From Dokdonella sp. (GTDB taxonomy: Bacteria; Pseudomonadota; Gammaproteobacteria; Xanthomonadales; Rhodanobacteraceae): a DNA stretch of 64,000 nucleotides. The stretch covers positions 1,426,001 to 1,490,000 of the forward strand of contig JANQAE010000001.1 of assembly GCA_024707225.1 (NCBI GenBank). Direction: 5' to 3'. Below the pieces are notes generated by a model. It had not been told where the DNA came from, searched no databases, and worked only from the letters and a program-made list of their open reading frames with translations. Shown piece by piece: positions 51,111-60,209 of this stretch. Both the position numbers and the translations under genes were made by a program. Numbering within the stretch: the stretch's first letter is position 1; the number at the start of each line of letters is the position of its first letter.

Positions 51111-52954
51111 CGCCCGGTCCGGCCCGCAGCCGGCGCCGGCGTCGCGGTGGCCGCGTCGGCCGCCGGCGGCACCGCGCTGCGGTCGCCGGCCTTGTCCGGG
51201 TCGGCCTTGCTCTGGTCCGTCCCGCTCGGGCCCGACTTGCTCTCGCCGGCCTTCAGGCGGTCGTACTCGGCGCGCGCACTCTGCGCACGCGCCGGATCGC
51301 CGGCCCGCTCGAGCGCTTCGGCCAGGTTGTACCAGGCCTCGGCGCGGCGCGGCTGCAGCTCCGACAGGGCGGCCCACTGCTCGGCCGCGTCGAGATAATC
51401 GCCCTGGCGCATCAGCGCATCGCCGAGCGCGAAGCGCGCCTCGGCTCGATGCGGCTCGATCGACACCGACCGGCGCAGCACCTCCACCGCCTCGCCGGCA
51501 CGGCCGAGCCTCAGCAGGGCCACGCCCGAGCGCAGCAGCGCATACCGGTTGTCGGACTCACCGGCGAGCACCTCGGTCAGCACGCTCTGCGCATCGGCGA
51601 AGCGGTGCTGGCGCAGCAGCGACTCGGCGACCTGCAGGCGCTCCTTGATCTCGATGCGGTCCTTCGGGTCGGGCCGATCGGCCGGCGGCGCCTCGACCGG
51701 GCTGCCGACGCCGACGTAGCCGAGGCTGCGCAGGCGGTCGATCGCCTTGGGATCCTCGCCGGTCGCGGCCACGCGCGCCGGTGCTTCCGTGTAGCGCGTC
51801 AGCGCCAGATGCAGCCGGTCGCCGGTCGCGACCTCCTCGGCGATCCGGTTCTGCGTTTCGTGCGGATCGGGACCGAGCGCGTAGAGCTCGGGCTTCGGCG
51901 CATCGATGTACTTCCAGCCCTGATCGCGCCAGGCCGTCAGCGGCGCCCAGCCGTAGTACGTCCACGGCAGCCAGGTCTCGATCAGCGCCGGATGCACGGC
52001 CAGCTCGCCGCCGGCCAGGCCCTGTGCAAGGCTGAGACCGTCGGTCTGCGGCAGCGGGTCGAGCCCGAGCAGGTCCAGGATCGTCGGCGCGACGTCGATC
52101 AGCTGCACCGCCTCGTCGCCCTGTCCCGGTGCGATCCGGCCCGGCCAGTGGAAGATCAACGGCACCAGCATCGTCGAGTCGTAGACGAAATAGCCGTGCG
52201 TGACCTCGCGATGCTCGCCGAGCGCTTCACCGTGATCGGCGGTCAGCACGACCAGCAGCGGCCGCGAACCGCTGGCCTCGCGCGCGGCCTCGAGCAGGCG
52301 GCCGATCCAGTAGTCGGTGTAGGCGACCTCGCCGTCGTAGGCGCCGCGCGGGCCCGGCTGCCAGAATTCGCGCGGCGGCTCGTACGGATCGTGCGGATCG
52401 TAGAAGTGCACCCAGCCGAACCAGGGACGCTCGCGATCCTGCGCGATCCAGGCCGCGCCGCGGCGCTGGTGCCCTCGGCGCGGCGCTCGACCCAGCCCCT
52501 CCTCGCCGCTGTCGAGCCGGTCGTCGTAATGCGCGAAGCCGCGATCGAGGCCGAACAGCGTCTGCAGCGGAAAGCCGCTGACGAAGGCGCCGGTGCGATA
52601 GCCGTGGCGGCCGAGCACGTCCTGCAGCAGCGGCAGGTCCAGCGGTACGGTCTGGCCGTTGTCGCGCACGCCGTGGTGGCGCGGCAGACGGCCCGACAGG
52701 ATCGAGGTATGCGCCGGCAGCGTCAGCGGCACCGGCGAGACCGCACCGCGGAACGCGCGGCCGCCGGCCGCCAGCGCATCGATCGCCGGCGTGTCGCCGC
52801 GTCCGGCGACGAAGCCGAGCGCATCGGGCCGCAACGTATCGACGGTGATCAGCAGCACGTTCGGTGCCGGCTCGCGACGCTGGCATCCGGCCGCGGCGAG
52901 CAGGCCCAGGACCGCACAGATCGCCGCGAGCGGCAGGCCGGGTCGGATCTTCAT
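51107..52954 (-). CDS. Sulfatase-fold lipoprotein with C-terminal TPR region
   Basis: 615 aa. A signal peptide with lipobox-like AAAGC (Cys about 24) is followed by the sulfatase fold: NVLLITVDTLRPDALG (metal Asp), VLTADHGEALGEHREVTHGY and LIFHWPGRIAPGQGDEAVQL. The position of the formylglycine Cys/Ser is Thr (TLPAHTSILSGRLPRHHGV instead of CxPxR), so a formylglycine arylsulfatase is unlikely. Thr nucleophiles occur in phosphoglycerol-transferase members of the superfamily. Residues about 410-560 are TPR repeats (LRQHRFADAQSVLTEVLAGE, RLGRAGEAVEVLRRSVSIEP, LQPRRAEAWYNLAEALERAG). The C-terminus is low complexity (Ser/Lys/Asp, then Ala/Pro). Confidence 0.85.
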   Translation of the reverse strand: MKIRPGLPLAAICAVLGLLAAAGCQRREPAPNVLLITVDTLRPDALGFVAGRGDTPAIDALAAGGRAFRGAVSPVPLTLPAHTSILSGRLPRHHGVRDNGQTVPLDLPLLQDVLGRHGYRTGAFVSGFPLQTLFGLDRGFAHYDDRLDSGEEGLGRAPRRGHQRRGAAWIAQDRERPWFGWVHFYDPHDPYEPPREFWQPGPRGAYDGEVAYTDYWIGRLLEAAREASGSRPLLVVLTADHGEALGEHREVTHGYFVYDSTMLVPLIFHWPGRIAPGQGDEAVQLIDVAPTILDLLGLDPLPQTDGLSLAQGLAGGELAVHPALIETWLPWTYYGWAPLTAWRDQGWKYIDAPKPELYALGPDPHETQNRIAEEVATGDRLHLALTRYTEAPARVAATGEDPKAIDRLRSLGYVGVGSPVEAPPADRPDPKDRIEIKERLQVAESLLRQHRFADAQSVLTEVLAGESDNRYALLRSGVALLRLGRAGEAVEVLRRSVSIEPHRAEARFALGDALMRQGDYLDAAEQWAALSELQPRRAEAWYNLAEALERAGDPARAQSARAEYDRLKAGESKSGPSGTDQSKADPDKAGDRSAVPPAADAATATPAPAAGRTGR

Positions 52955-53035
52955 CGAACGAGGTCCCGCGGTTCAGGAAAACGGCGAAAGTACAGGCGCA
53001 TCGGCCATGCGTCACGCAGAATCTGCACCGGGCGG

Positions 53036-53064
53036 TTGACTTGGGTCACAGCGACGTTTACGTT
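53036..53064 (+). promoter_or_regulatory. Candidate promoter of the 53146 secreted-protein gene
   Basis: TTGACT (53036-53041), a 17-nt spacer and TACGTT (53059-53064), a poor -10. It lies in the divergent region between the sulfatase-like gene and the secreted protein. Confidence 0.4.
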
Positions 53065-53145
53065 GGACACGGCTCAAATGATCACGACGCGGCCCGGACG
53101 GCCGGTGTCCAATCCTTCTACCTCTTTGCCCCGGGGAAACATGCC

Positions 53146-53769
53146 ATGAACAAGTTCCTTGCAGTCGCCGTGTCCGCAGGCTTCGGCCTGTGCTGTGCGG
53201 CCGCCGTCGCGGCCAACCGTTCCGATGCGGGCTGGGTGCGCCCGAACCCGAACATCGAAGTGCCGGCCGGTGGCGGTAGCTGCGCGACGCCGGTTTCGGT
53301 CACCGCGCTCCCGTTCAACCAGGCCGGCAACACCTGCGGCGGCGCCAACAACATCACCAACTACGACGGCGGCACGTGCGGGGCCGACCTGCCATTTCCG
53401 TATCCGGGTCCGGAAGACGTCTGGGCGATCACCGTCGGCGCCAGCAACGCGATCACGGTGCAGGCCGATCTGACCGGCAGCACCGGCGACCTCGCGCTTT
53501 TCCTGCTCAGCGAGTGCGGTGACGGCAGCAGTTGCATGTTCTCGTCCCAGGACGCGATCGGTGCAGGCGCCGGTCCCGAGGCGCTGAACAATACCGCAGC
53601 CGCCGGCGCGCCGCCGGTCCCTGGCGTGCTGGACGGTCTGACTGCCGGCAACACCTACTATGTCTACGTCGATTCGTACTACGGTACCGGCTCGATCAGC
53701 TGCGGCACCTATACTCTGCAGGTGGCCGGTACCCTGCCGGTGTCGCTGGACTCGTACCGCATCGACTGA
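53146..53769 (+). CDS. Secreted protein with PPC-like beta domain
   Basis: 207 aa. Signal peptide FLAVAVSAGFGLCCAAAVAA. The mature part contains a bacterial pre-peptidase C-terminal (PPC)-like pattern: CGADLPFPYPGPEDVWAITV, ITVQADLTGSTGDLALFLLS, then LTAGNTYYVYVDSYYGTGS and CGTYTLQV. There are eight or more cysteines, so disulphides are likely. It ends LPVSLDSYRID. No enzymatic motif; it may be a free-standing PPC domain protein. A strong terminator follows immediately. Confidence 0.75.
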   Translation: MNKFLAVAVSAGFGLCCAAAVAANRSDAGWVRPNPNIEVPAGGGSCATPVSVTALPFNQAGNTCGGANNITNYDGGTCGADLPFPYPGPEDVWAITVGASNAITVQADLTGSTGDLALFLLSECGDGSSCMFSSQDAIGAGAGPEALNNTAAAGAPPVPGVLDGLTAGNTYYVYVDSYYGTGSISCGTYTLQVAGTLPVSLDSYRID

Positions 53770-53796
53770 AGTCACCTTTCGGTTGGTCTGCTGGAC

Positions 53797-53829
53797 CCGA
53801 AACCCACCTCTGGTGGGTTTCGGCTTTTA
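53797..53829 (+). terminator. Rho-independent terminator
   Basis: CCGAAACCCACC, loop TCT, GGTGGGTTTCGG (12 perfect pairs), then CTTTTAT. It lies 28 nt after the stop of the secreted protein and just before the next gene's ATG at 53849, which therefore needs its own promoter or relies on read-through. Confidence 0.9.
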
Positions 53830-53848
53830 TGGGTCATGGGTATTGCCG

Positions 53849-55247
53849 ATGAATGCTAGGCTGCTGCTCCTCGTTTTCGTTTTCCTGCTGTCGCACGCCG
53901 CCTCGGCCGAGCGCCTCGTCATCGAACCCAAGCACGCCAAGTTCGGCATCGCAACGGCGTTTTCGACCGTGCGGCACGGCTATACGATCGCCAATACCGG
54001 CGACGAGCCGGTCCGGATCAAAAGTTGGAAGGCGATCGCCGGCTACGGCGAGGTGCACGGCCTTCCGGACCAGCTCGCTCCCGGCCAGCGCGCCGAGTTC
54101 GAGGTCGTTCTGGAACTGCCGGGCCAGCTCGGCACCGCGTTGCACCGCTATGCGATCTTCACCGACGAGTCCGACGTCGAGCGCTATCGCTTTACGTTGT
54201 CGGGTTTCGTGCAGTCGCTGATCTCGCCGGCGCGCGCCGTGCTCGACTTCGGCAAGATCACCGCGGATGCGAGCGGTGAGCGGAGCATCGCTCTGAGTGC
54301 AATGGAGCAGACGTCGCTTGCACTGCAGCGCGTCGTCTCGGCTCCCGACTGGATCGACGCGCGCATCGAAGGCACCAGCGTCGTCGCGCGTGTTCGGCCG
54401 GGTTCGGCATCGGGCATGCGTGCAGGCACGATCAAGCTGGCGACCAATCTTCCGGCGCAGCCGTATGTCGAGGTCGCGGCCAAGGCCATCATCGAAGGCG
54501 CGCTGCGCCCGTCTACCTACGGTGTCGGCATGAAACCGCTGCGCGTCGGCGAACGCGCGAAGGCCTCGATCGAGATGATCTACACCGGTCGGTCTGACCT
54601 CGACGCACTGAAAATCGACACGCCGACTGGCTGGCAGGTAGCTCGCGCCTCGTGCCAGTCCACGCTCCCGACCGGGACGCGCTGCGTCCGTGTCGATCTG
54701 ACCAAACCGCTGACCGAAACGGGACGCTCCACCGGCTTCTTCACGTTCCGCTTGGCGGGCGAACCCGAGCTCACGATCCCGTTCGGCGTCATGGCGCTGG
54801 AAAAGGATCAGACGATACGGGAACTGGTCATCGACGAGGGCAAGGAACTCAACAACCGCGGCTATATCGACGTCGCCGAAGCGCTGCAACGCGAAACACG
54901 AGCCGGAAGCACGCCGACGCCTCCCCGAGCCTCCGGCCGCATCGGAACGAATCGCACACTCGGAAGGACGGGCTCCGGTCAAGCTCACCTGGTCGGCGAG
55001 GAACGATGCCTCGGTCTTCGGCTACGTGGTCTACCGCGCGCAGGACCGGGCCGGCCCCTTCGTGCGCGTCAGCGACCAACCCATCGCACGACAGCCATCG
55101 ACGGCCGGCTCGGACAAGGCCGATTACAGTTTCGTCGACGAATCGGTCGTGGCTGGTACGACCTACTACTACTACATCGACACCCTCGGTAACGACGGCG
55201 AGCAGAAGCGCTTCTCTCCGGTGCTGTCGAAGAAGGTCCTGAAGTAA
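53849..55247 (+). pseudogene. Exported protein with Ig-like and C-terminal FN3-like region, frameshifted
   Basis: Signal peptide RLLLLVFVFLLSHAASA. The first frame has beta-rich segments (FGIATAFSTVRHGYTIANTG, LDFGKITADASGERSIALSA, LLPST-like turns) like abnormal-spindle/HYDIN-type choice-of-anchor proteins. After RETRAGSTPTPP the frame breaks at a CCCC run (54921-54927). An FN3-like end (APVKLTWSARNDASVFGYVV, then TTYYYYIDTLGNDGEQKRFS) continues one frame over to 55247. One extra C or two missing bases would explain it. The join is inside a Pro-rich linker, so a sequencing error is possible. Confidence 0.65.
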
Positions 55248-55280
55248 TTCCGCCAGCCAGTGCGCCGCCGGAAACCGTCT

Positions 55281-55304
55281 CGCCCGCGGTGAACGTCGCG
55301 GGCG
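55281..55304. terminator. Hairpin before sdaA
   Basis: CGCCCGCG, 8-nt loop, CGCGGGCG: perfect 8-bp arms 34 nt after the upstream stop. No T-tract. Confidence 0.4.
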
Positions 55305-55330
55305 CTTGGCGCCTTCGCCCCGAAGCTTCG

Positions 55331-55336
55331 TAGAAT
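55331..55336 (+). promoter_or_regulatory. Candidate -10 element of sdaA
   Basis: TAGAAT, 29 nt before the ATG, with TTGGCG at 55306-55311 as a possible -35 (19-nt spacing, long). Confidence 0.45.
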
Positions 55337-55364
55337 GGCGCCCCCTTCCACGCTCCGACCGGCT

Positions 55365-56747
<1,383 letters not shown>

Positions 56748-56901
56748 GGCCACGCGGCCGACCAGCGCCACGGGCCGGTCGGCCGCGCCGGATCGGGCGA
56801 GAGGCAGGTCTGCGCGGACGAGCTCGAGCGCCCTGTCGAAGCGCATCGATCGGGGCCCGGCTCGTCCCGGCGACACTCCGTAGCGGTCGAGTCGGGACGC
56901 G

Positions 56902-57897
56902 CTACGCCGCGCGGCCGCGGGCAGTGGAGACCGGCCCTGCCCGGTTGCGCTTACGGTCCGGCGCCGGACGCTTCGGACGCTGTGCCAGCTCCAGCACCGC
57001 GAACGTCGCCAGGCCGAGCGCGAGCGGCGCGAGGTAGTGCACGCAGCGATAGGCGAGCAGCGCGGCCAGCAGCGGTCCCTGACCGAGCTGGCTGCCGAGC
57101 GAGGCGATGAAGACCGCCTCGACGACGCCGAGGCCGGCCGGCACGCGCACGACCAAGCCGATCACGGCGCTGCCGAGCAAGGTGACCAGGACCAGGCCGA
57201 AATCGGCCGGCGGCAGCAGCGCGTACAGCGACGCGGCGCCGAGCAGCCAGACCGGCACCGACAATGCGAGCTGGATCAGCGCGATCCGCAGCGCCGGCAG
57301 TTCGATCGTCAGGCGGCGCCAGCGCCAGGTCCGGCGTTTCGCACGCGCGCAGGCCCATAGATAGCCGGCGACGATCGCCAGCAGGCCGGCGCCGATCACC
57401 TGCAGCGCCGTCGCGCCGATCCGCCAGGCCGGCGGCGGCTCGATGCGCAGGCACAGCAGGGCCGTGCCGAGCGCCAGCAGATAGCCCGACCAGTTCGTCA
57501 TCAGATTGAACGCGATCACGCGCGCGACGCAGGCGGCGTCGATGCCGCGCGCGGTGTACAGGCGCAGCCGCAGACCGAGCGCGCCGAGCATCGCGCCGAG
57601 GCTGAGATTGCAGGCATAGCTCGCCAGACCGATCGCCGCGATCTGCGGCGGCGGTAGCGCGATGCGCGCCTGGCGCGCGGCGAGCAGCTCGTAGGCGGCG
57701 TACAGCGCATAGCACGACAGACTGCACGCGGCGGCGATCAGGACCGTGCCGAGCGGCAGCGCTGCGAACGCGGTCGCCGCCTCGGCCCAGTCGAGCTCGC
57801 GACCGATCGTCCAGAGCATGATCGCGAGCGCGCCGTAGAAGATCGCGAGCACGGCGCGCATCAGCCAGCGGCGCGCCTGCGAGGTCCGCTCAGGCAC
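56902..57897 (-). CDS. ybhN: YbhN-like flippase-type membrane protein (LPG synthase TM-region family)
   Basis: 331 aa with about eight hydrophobic helices, e.g. AVLAIFYGALAIMLWTIG, LGTVLIAAACSLSCYALYAA, LQVIGAGLLAIVAGYLWACA, ALIQLALSVPVWLLGAASLY and SAVIGLVVRVPAGLGVVEAV. The RVPAGLGVVEAVF segment is typical of the lysylphosphatidylglycerol synthetase TM/UPF0104 family. The GTG at 57897 lies 8 nt inside clsB's end with GGAGG 5 nt upstream. Together with clsB and the endonuclease-like gene it mirrors E. coli ybhP-ybhO-ybhN. The exact transported lipid is unknown. Confidence 0.88.
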   Translation of the reverse strand: MPERTSQARRWLMRAVLAIFYGALAIMLWTIGRELDWAEAATAFAALPLGTVLIAAACSLSCYALYAAYELLAARQARIALPPPQIAAIGLASYACNLSLGAMLGALGLRLRLYTARGIDAACVARVIAFNLMTNWSGYLLALGTALLCLRIEPPPAWRIGATALQVIGAGLLAIVAGYLWACARAKRRTWRWRRLTIELPALRIALIQLALSVPVWLLGAASLYALLPPADFGLVLVTLLGSAVIGLVVRVPAGLGVVEAVFIASLGSQLGQGPLLAALLAYRCVHYLAPLALGLATFAVLELAQRPKRPAPDRKRNRAGPVSTARGRAA

Positions 57898-59209
57898 GGC
57901 CACCTCCGCCGGCCGCATGCGCGCCATCGCCGCTCGGGTCGGCCGGGATCGACGGCTGCACCGGCGCGACCATCTCGCCGATCGGCAGCGGCGTGTTCGC
58001 ATCGCGCACGGCGGCCACCTCGGGCTTGCGCACGCGTCCGAGCTGCGGCGCGTGCGCCGGCAGCCAGCCGGCGATGCGCGGGAAATGGCGCAGCAGATGA
58101 AACAAGGCGATGCCGAACACCGCCCGCACACCGCCGATCGCGCGCCGGTCGCCGGCGTCGATCGGCGTGCAGTCGTGCCGGGCCAGACGGTCGAGGTTGG
58201 CGTGCAGCGTTTCGTTGAACGCCGCATCGCGGATCAGCACGTTGGCCTCCAGGTTCAGCCACAGGCTCAGCGGATCGAGATTGCTCGAGCCGACCGTGGC
58301 CCATTCGTCGTCGACGACGGCGACCTTGCCGTGGAACGGCCGCCGGCAGTACTCGACGATGCGCACGCCGGCTGGCAGCAGATAGTGATAGAGCGAGCGC
58401 GTCGCCGCGGTGACCCATGGCATGTCCGGATGGCCCTGCAGGATCAGCGTCACCTCGACGCCGCGCCGCGCCGCGTCGCGCAGGCCCTTGAGCAGGCGGT
58501 AGCCCGGCAGGAAGTAGGCGTTGGCGATCACGATGCGGCGGCGCGCGGCGCGGATCGCGATGCGGTAGTGGCGCTCGATGTCGTCCGCATGGGCAGCGTT
58601 GTCGCGCGTCACGAACGCGACGCGTGCGCCCTCGCGCGGCTGCGCGGGCGCAGCCGGTTCGCGGCGCCAGTGCAGGGCCGGCAGGCGCCAGCGCCGCCGC
58701 GGCGGCGCGATCAGCGCCTGCGCGGCCGCCCGGATCTCGGCGACGACCGGCCCGACGATCTCGACGGAATAATCCTGCTTGGCCTGCGGACCGAAATCGC
58801 CCAGATGGTCGGCCGAGTAGTTGATGCCGCCGACGAATGCGCGCTCGCCGTCGACGACGACCAGCTTGCGATGCAGGCGCCGGAACAGGTTGGTGCGCAG
58901 GCCGAGCAGCGGCCGCCGCGGATCGAATACGTGCACGCGCACGCCGGCATCGGCCAGCGTGCGCAGGAACGCCGGCGAGAATGTCGGCGAGCCGTAGCCG
59001 TCGACGGTCAGATCGACCGAAGCGCCGGCGCGCGCGGCGGCGACCAGCGCATCGCGCAGCGCCTCGCCGACGGCGTCCTCGAACAGGATGAAGGTCTCGA
59101 CGATGACCTCGCGCCGCGCCTGGCCGATCGCCTCGAACACGCGCGGATAGAAGTCCTCGCCGTTCTCGAGCAGACGCACCTGGTGCCCGTCGTGCCAGCG
59201 CGTCTTCAC
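57890..59209 (-). CDS. clsB: Cardiolipin synthase B-type phospholipase D protein
   Basis: 439 aa. Two HKD motifs: RLHRKLVVVDGERAFVGGIN and RPFHGKVAVVDDEWATVGSS. Other conserved pieces are IVETFILFEDAVGEALRDAL, DLTVDGYGSP, INYSADHLGDFGPQAKQDYS and SSNLDPLSLWLNLEANVLIR. The enzyme makes cardiolipin, ClsB in E. coli using phosphatidylglycerol. The GTG at 59209 overlaps the preceding stop (GTGA) and no ATG fits better. Middle gene of the three-gene operon. Confidence 0.93.
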   Translation of the reverse strand: MKTRWHDGHQVRLLENGEDFYPRVFEAIGQARREVIVETFILFEDAVGEALRDALVAAARAGASVDLTVDGYGSPTFSPAFLRTLADAGVRVHVFDPRRPLLGLRTNLFRRLHRKLVVVDGERAFVGGINYSADHLGDFGPQAKQDYSVEIVGPVVAEIRAAAQALIAPPRRRWRLPALHWRREPAAPAQPREGARVAFVTRDNAAHADDIERHYRIAIRAARRRIVIANAYFLPGYRLLKGLRDAARRGVEVTLILQGHPDMPWVTAATRSLYHYLLPAGVRIVEYCRRPFHGKVAVVDDEWATVGSSNLDPLSLWLNLEANVLIRDAAFNETLHANLDRLARHDCTPIDAGDRRAIGGVRAVFGIALFHLLRHFPRIAGWLPAHAPQLGRVRKPEVAAVRDANTPLPIGEMVAPVQPSIPADPSGDGAHAAGGGGRA

Positions 59210-60015
59210 AGGCGCACCTGCGACAGCAGGGCCGCGTGGTCGGACAGATGCGACCACGGCCGCGTGTCGAGCACCGCGGCATCCTCGATCTGCAGGCCGC
59301 GCACGTAGATGCGATCGAGCGGCAGCAGCGGGAAGCGCGCCGGAAACGTCCGTGCCGGCGCGTTGCGGCGCACCGCGAACACCTCGCGCAGACCGATCTG
59401 GGCCAGTTCGTCGCCGATGCGGCCGCGCCAGTCGTTGAAGTCGCCGGCCACGATCAGCGGCTCCTCGAGCGGCACGCGAGTCGCGACGTAATCGATCAGC
59501 CGGCCGATCTGCGCGCGGCGCTGGTGCTCGCGCAGGCCCAGATGCACGCAGATCGCGTGCAGGCCGAGCTCGATGCCGGGCAGCGTCAGCGCGCAATGCA
59601 GCAGGCCGCGGCGTTCGTGCCTGCCGACCGAGACATCGATGTTGTCGTGACGCGCGATCGGATACTTCGACAGCAGCGCATTGCCGTGGTCACCCTGCGG
59701 ATAGACCGCGTTGCGCCCATATGCGAACTGCGGCCACATGCTGTCGGCGAGGAATTCGTACTGCGGCTGGAGCGGCCAGTCGGCGTAGCGGCGCGCGTGG
59801 CGGGCATGTGCGCCGTGCACCTCCTGCAGGAAGACCAGATCGGCGCCGCTGGCGCGGACCGCCTCGCGCAGCTCGTGCAGCACGAAGCCGCGATTGAGAA
59901 AGCCGAAGCCCTTGTGCACATTGATCGTGAGCACACGCAGTGTCAGCGGCAGTTCCAGTGCCGGTGCCGTCTGTACGCATGCGGTCTGCGCGGTTGTCGA
60001 TGGATGGCTGGTCAT
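59206..60015 (-). CDS. ybhP: Endonuclease/exonuclease/phosphatase-fold protein (YbhP-like)
   Basis: 269 aa. EEP motifs: LTINVHKGFGFLNR, DLVFLQEVHGAH, the SKYPIARHDNIDVSVG and CALTLPGIELGLHAICVHLG strands, VAGDFNDWRGRIGDEL, and the final His in SHLSDHAALL. It starts an operon ybhP-clsB-ybhN with overlapping codons, as in enterobacteria, so it probably acts on lipids or in envelope homeostasis rather than DNA (inference). The ATG at 60015 is chosen; upstream in-frame starts at 60042 and further are possible but lack ribosome-binding sites. Confidence 0.88.
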   Translation of the reverse strand: MTSHPSTTAQTACVQTAPALELPLTLRVLTINVHKGFGFLNRGFVLHELREAVRASGADLVFLQEVHGAHARHARRYADWPLQPQYEFLADSMWPQFAYGRNAVYPQGDHGNALLSKYPIARHDNIDVSVGRHERRGLLHCALTLPGIELGLHAICVHLGLREHQRRAQIGRLIDYVATRVPLEEPLIVAGDFNDWRGRIGDELAQIGLREVFAVRRNAPARTFPARFPLLPLDRIYVRGLQIEDAAVLDTRPWSHLSDHAALLSQVRL

Positions 60016-60172
60016 TCGCAGCGAGTCTGTCGGCGCCCGCATGAATTGCGAATGTCTCGAACGCGCGGGCGCGGCGCTTCGATGAACGGATGCCATGCGA
60101 TCGCGGAATCGGCAACCGCTGCCGCGACGAGGCACGCCATCGCATCGGCAGGCGGCACCGCCGCGGGCTTGC

Positions 60173-60178
60173 TAGGAT
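60173..60178 (+). promoter_or_regulatory. Candidate -10 element of the kinase operon
   Basis: TAGGAT, 37 nt before the ATG at 60210. Similar to the TAGAAT elements elsewhere in the window. Also on the opposite side of the divergent ybhP start. Confidence 0.35.
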
Positions 60179-60209
60179 GCGCGCGTCGCGGCATCGACAC
60201 AGGGGATTC

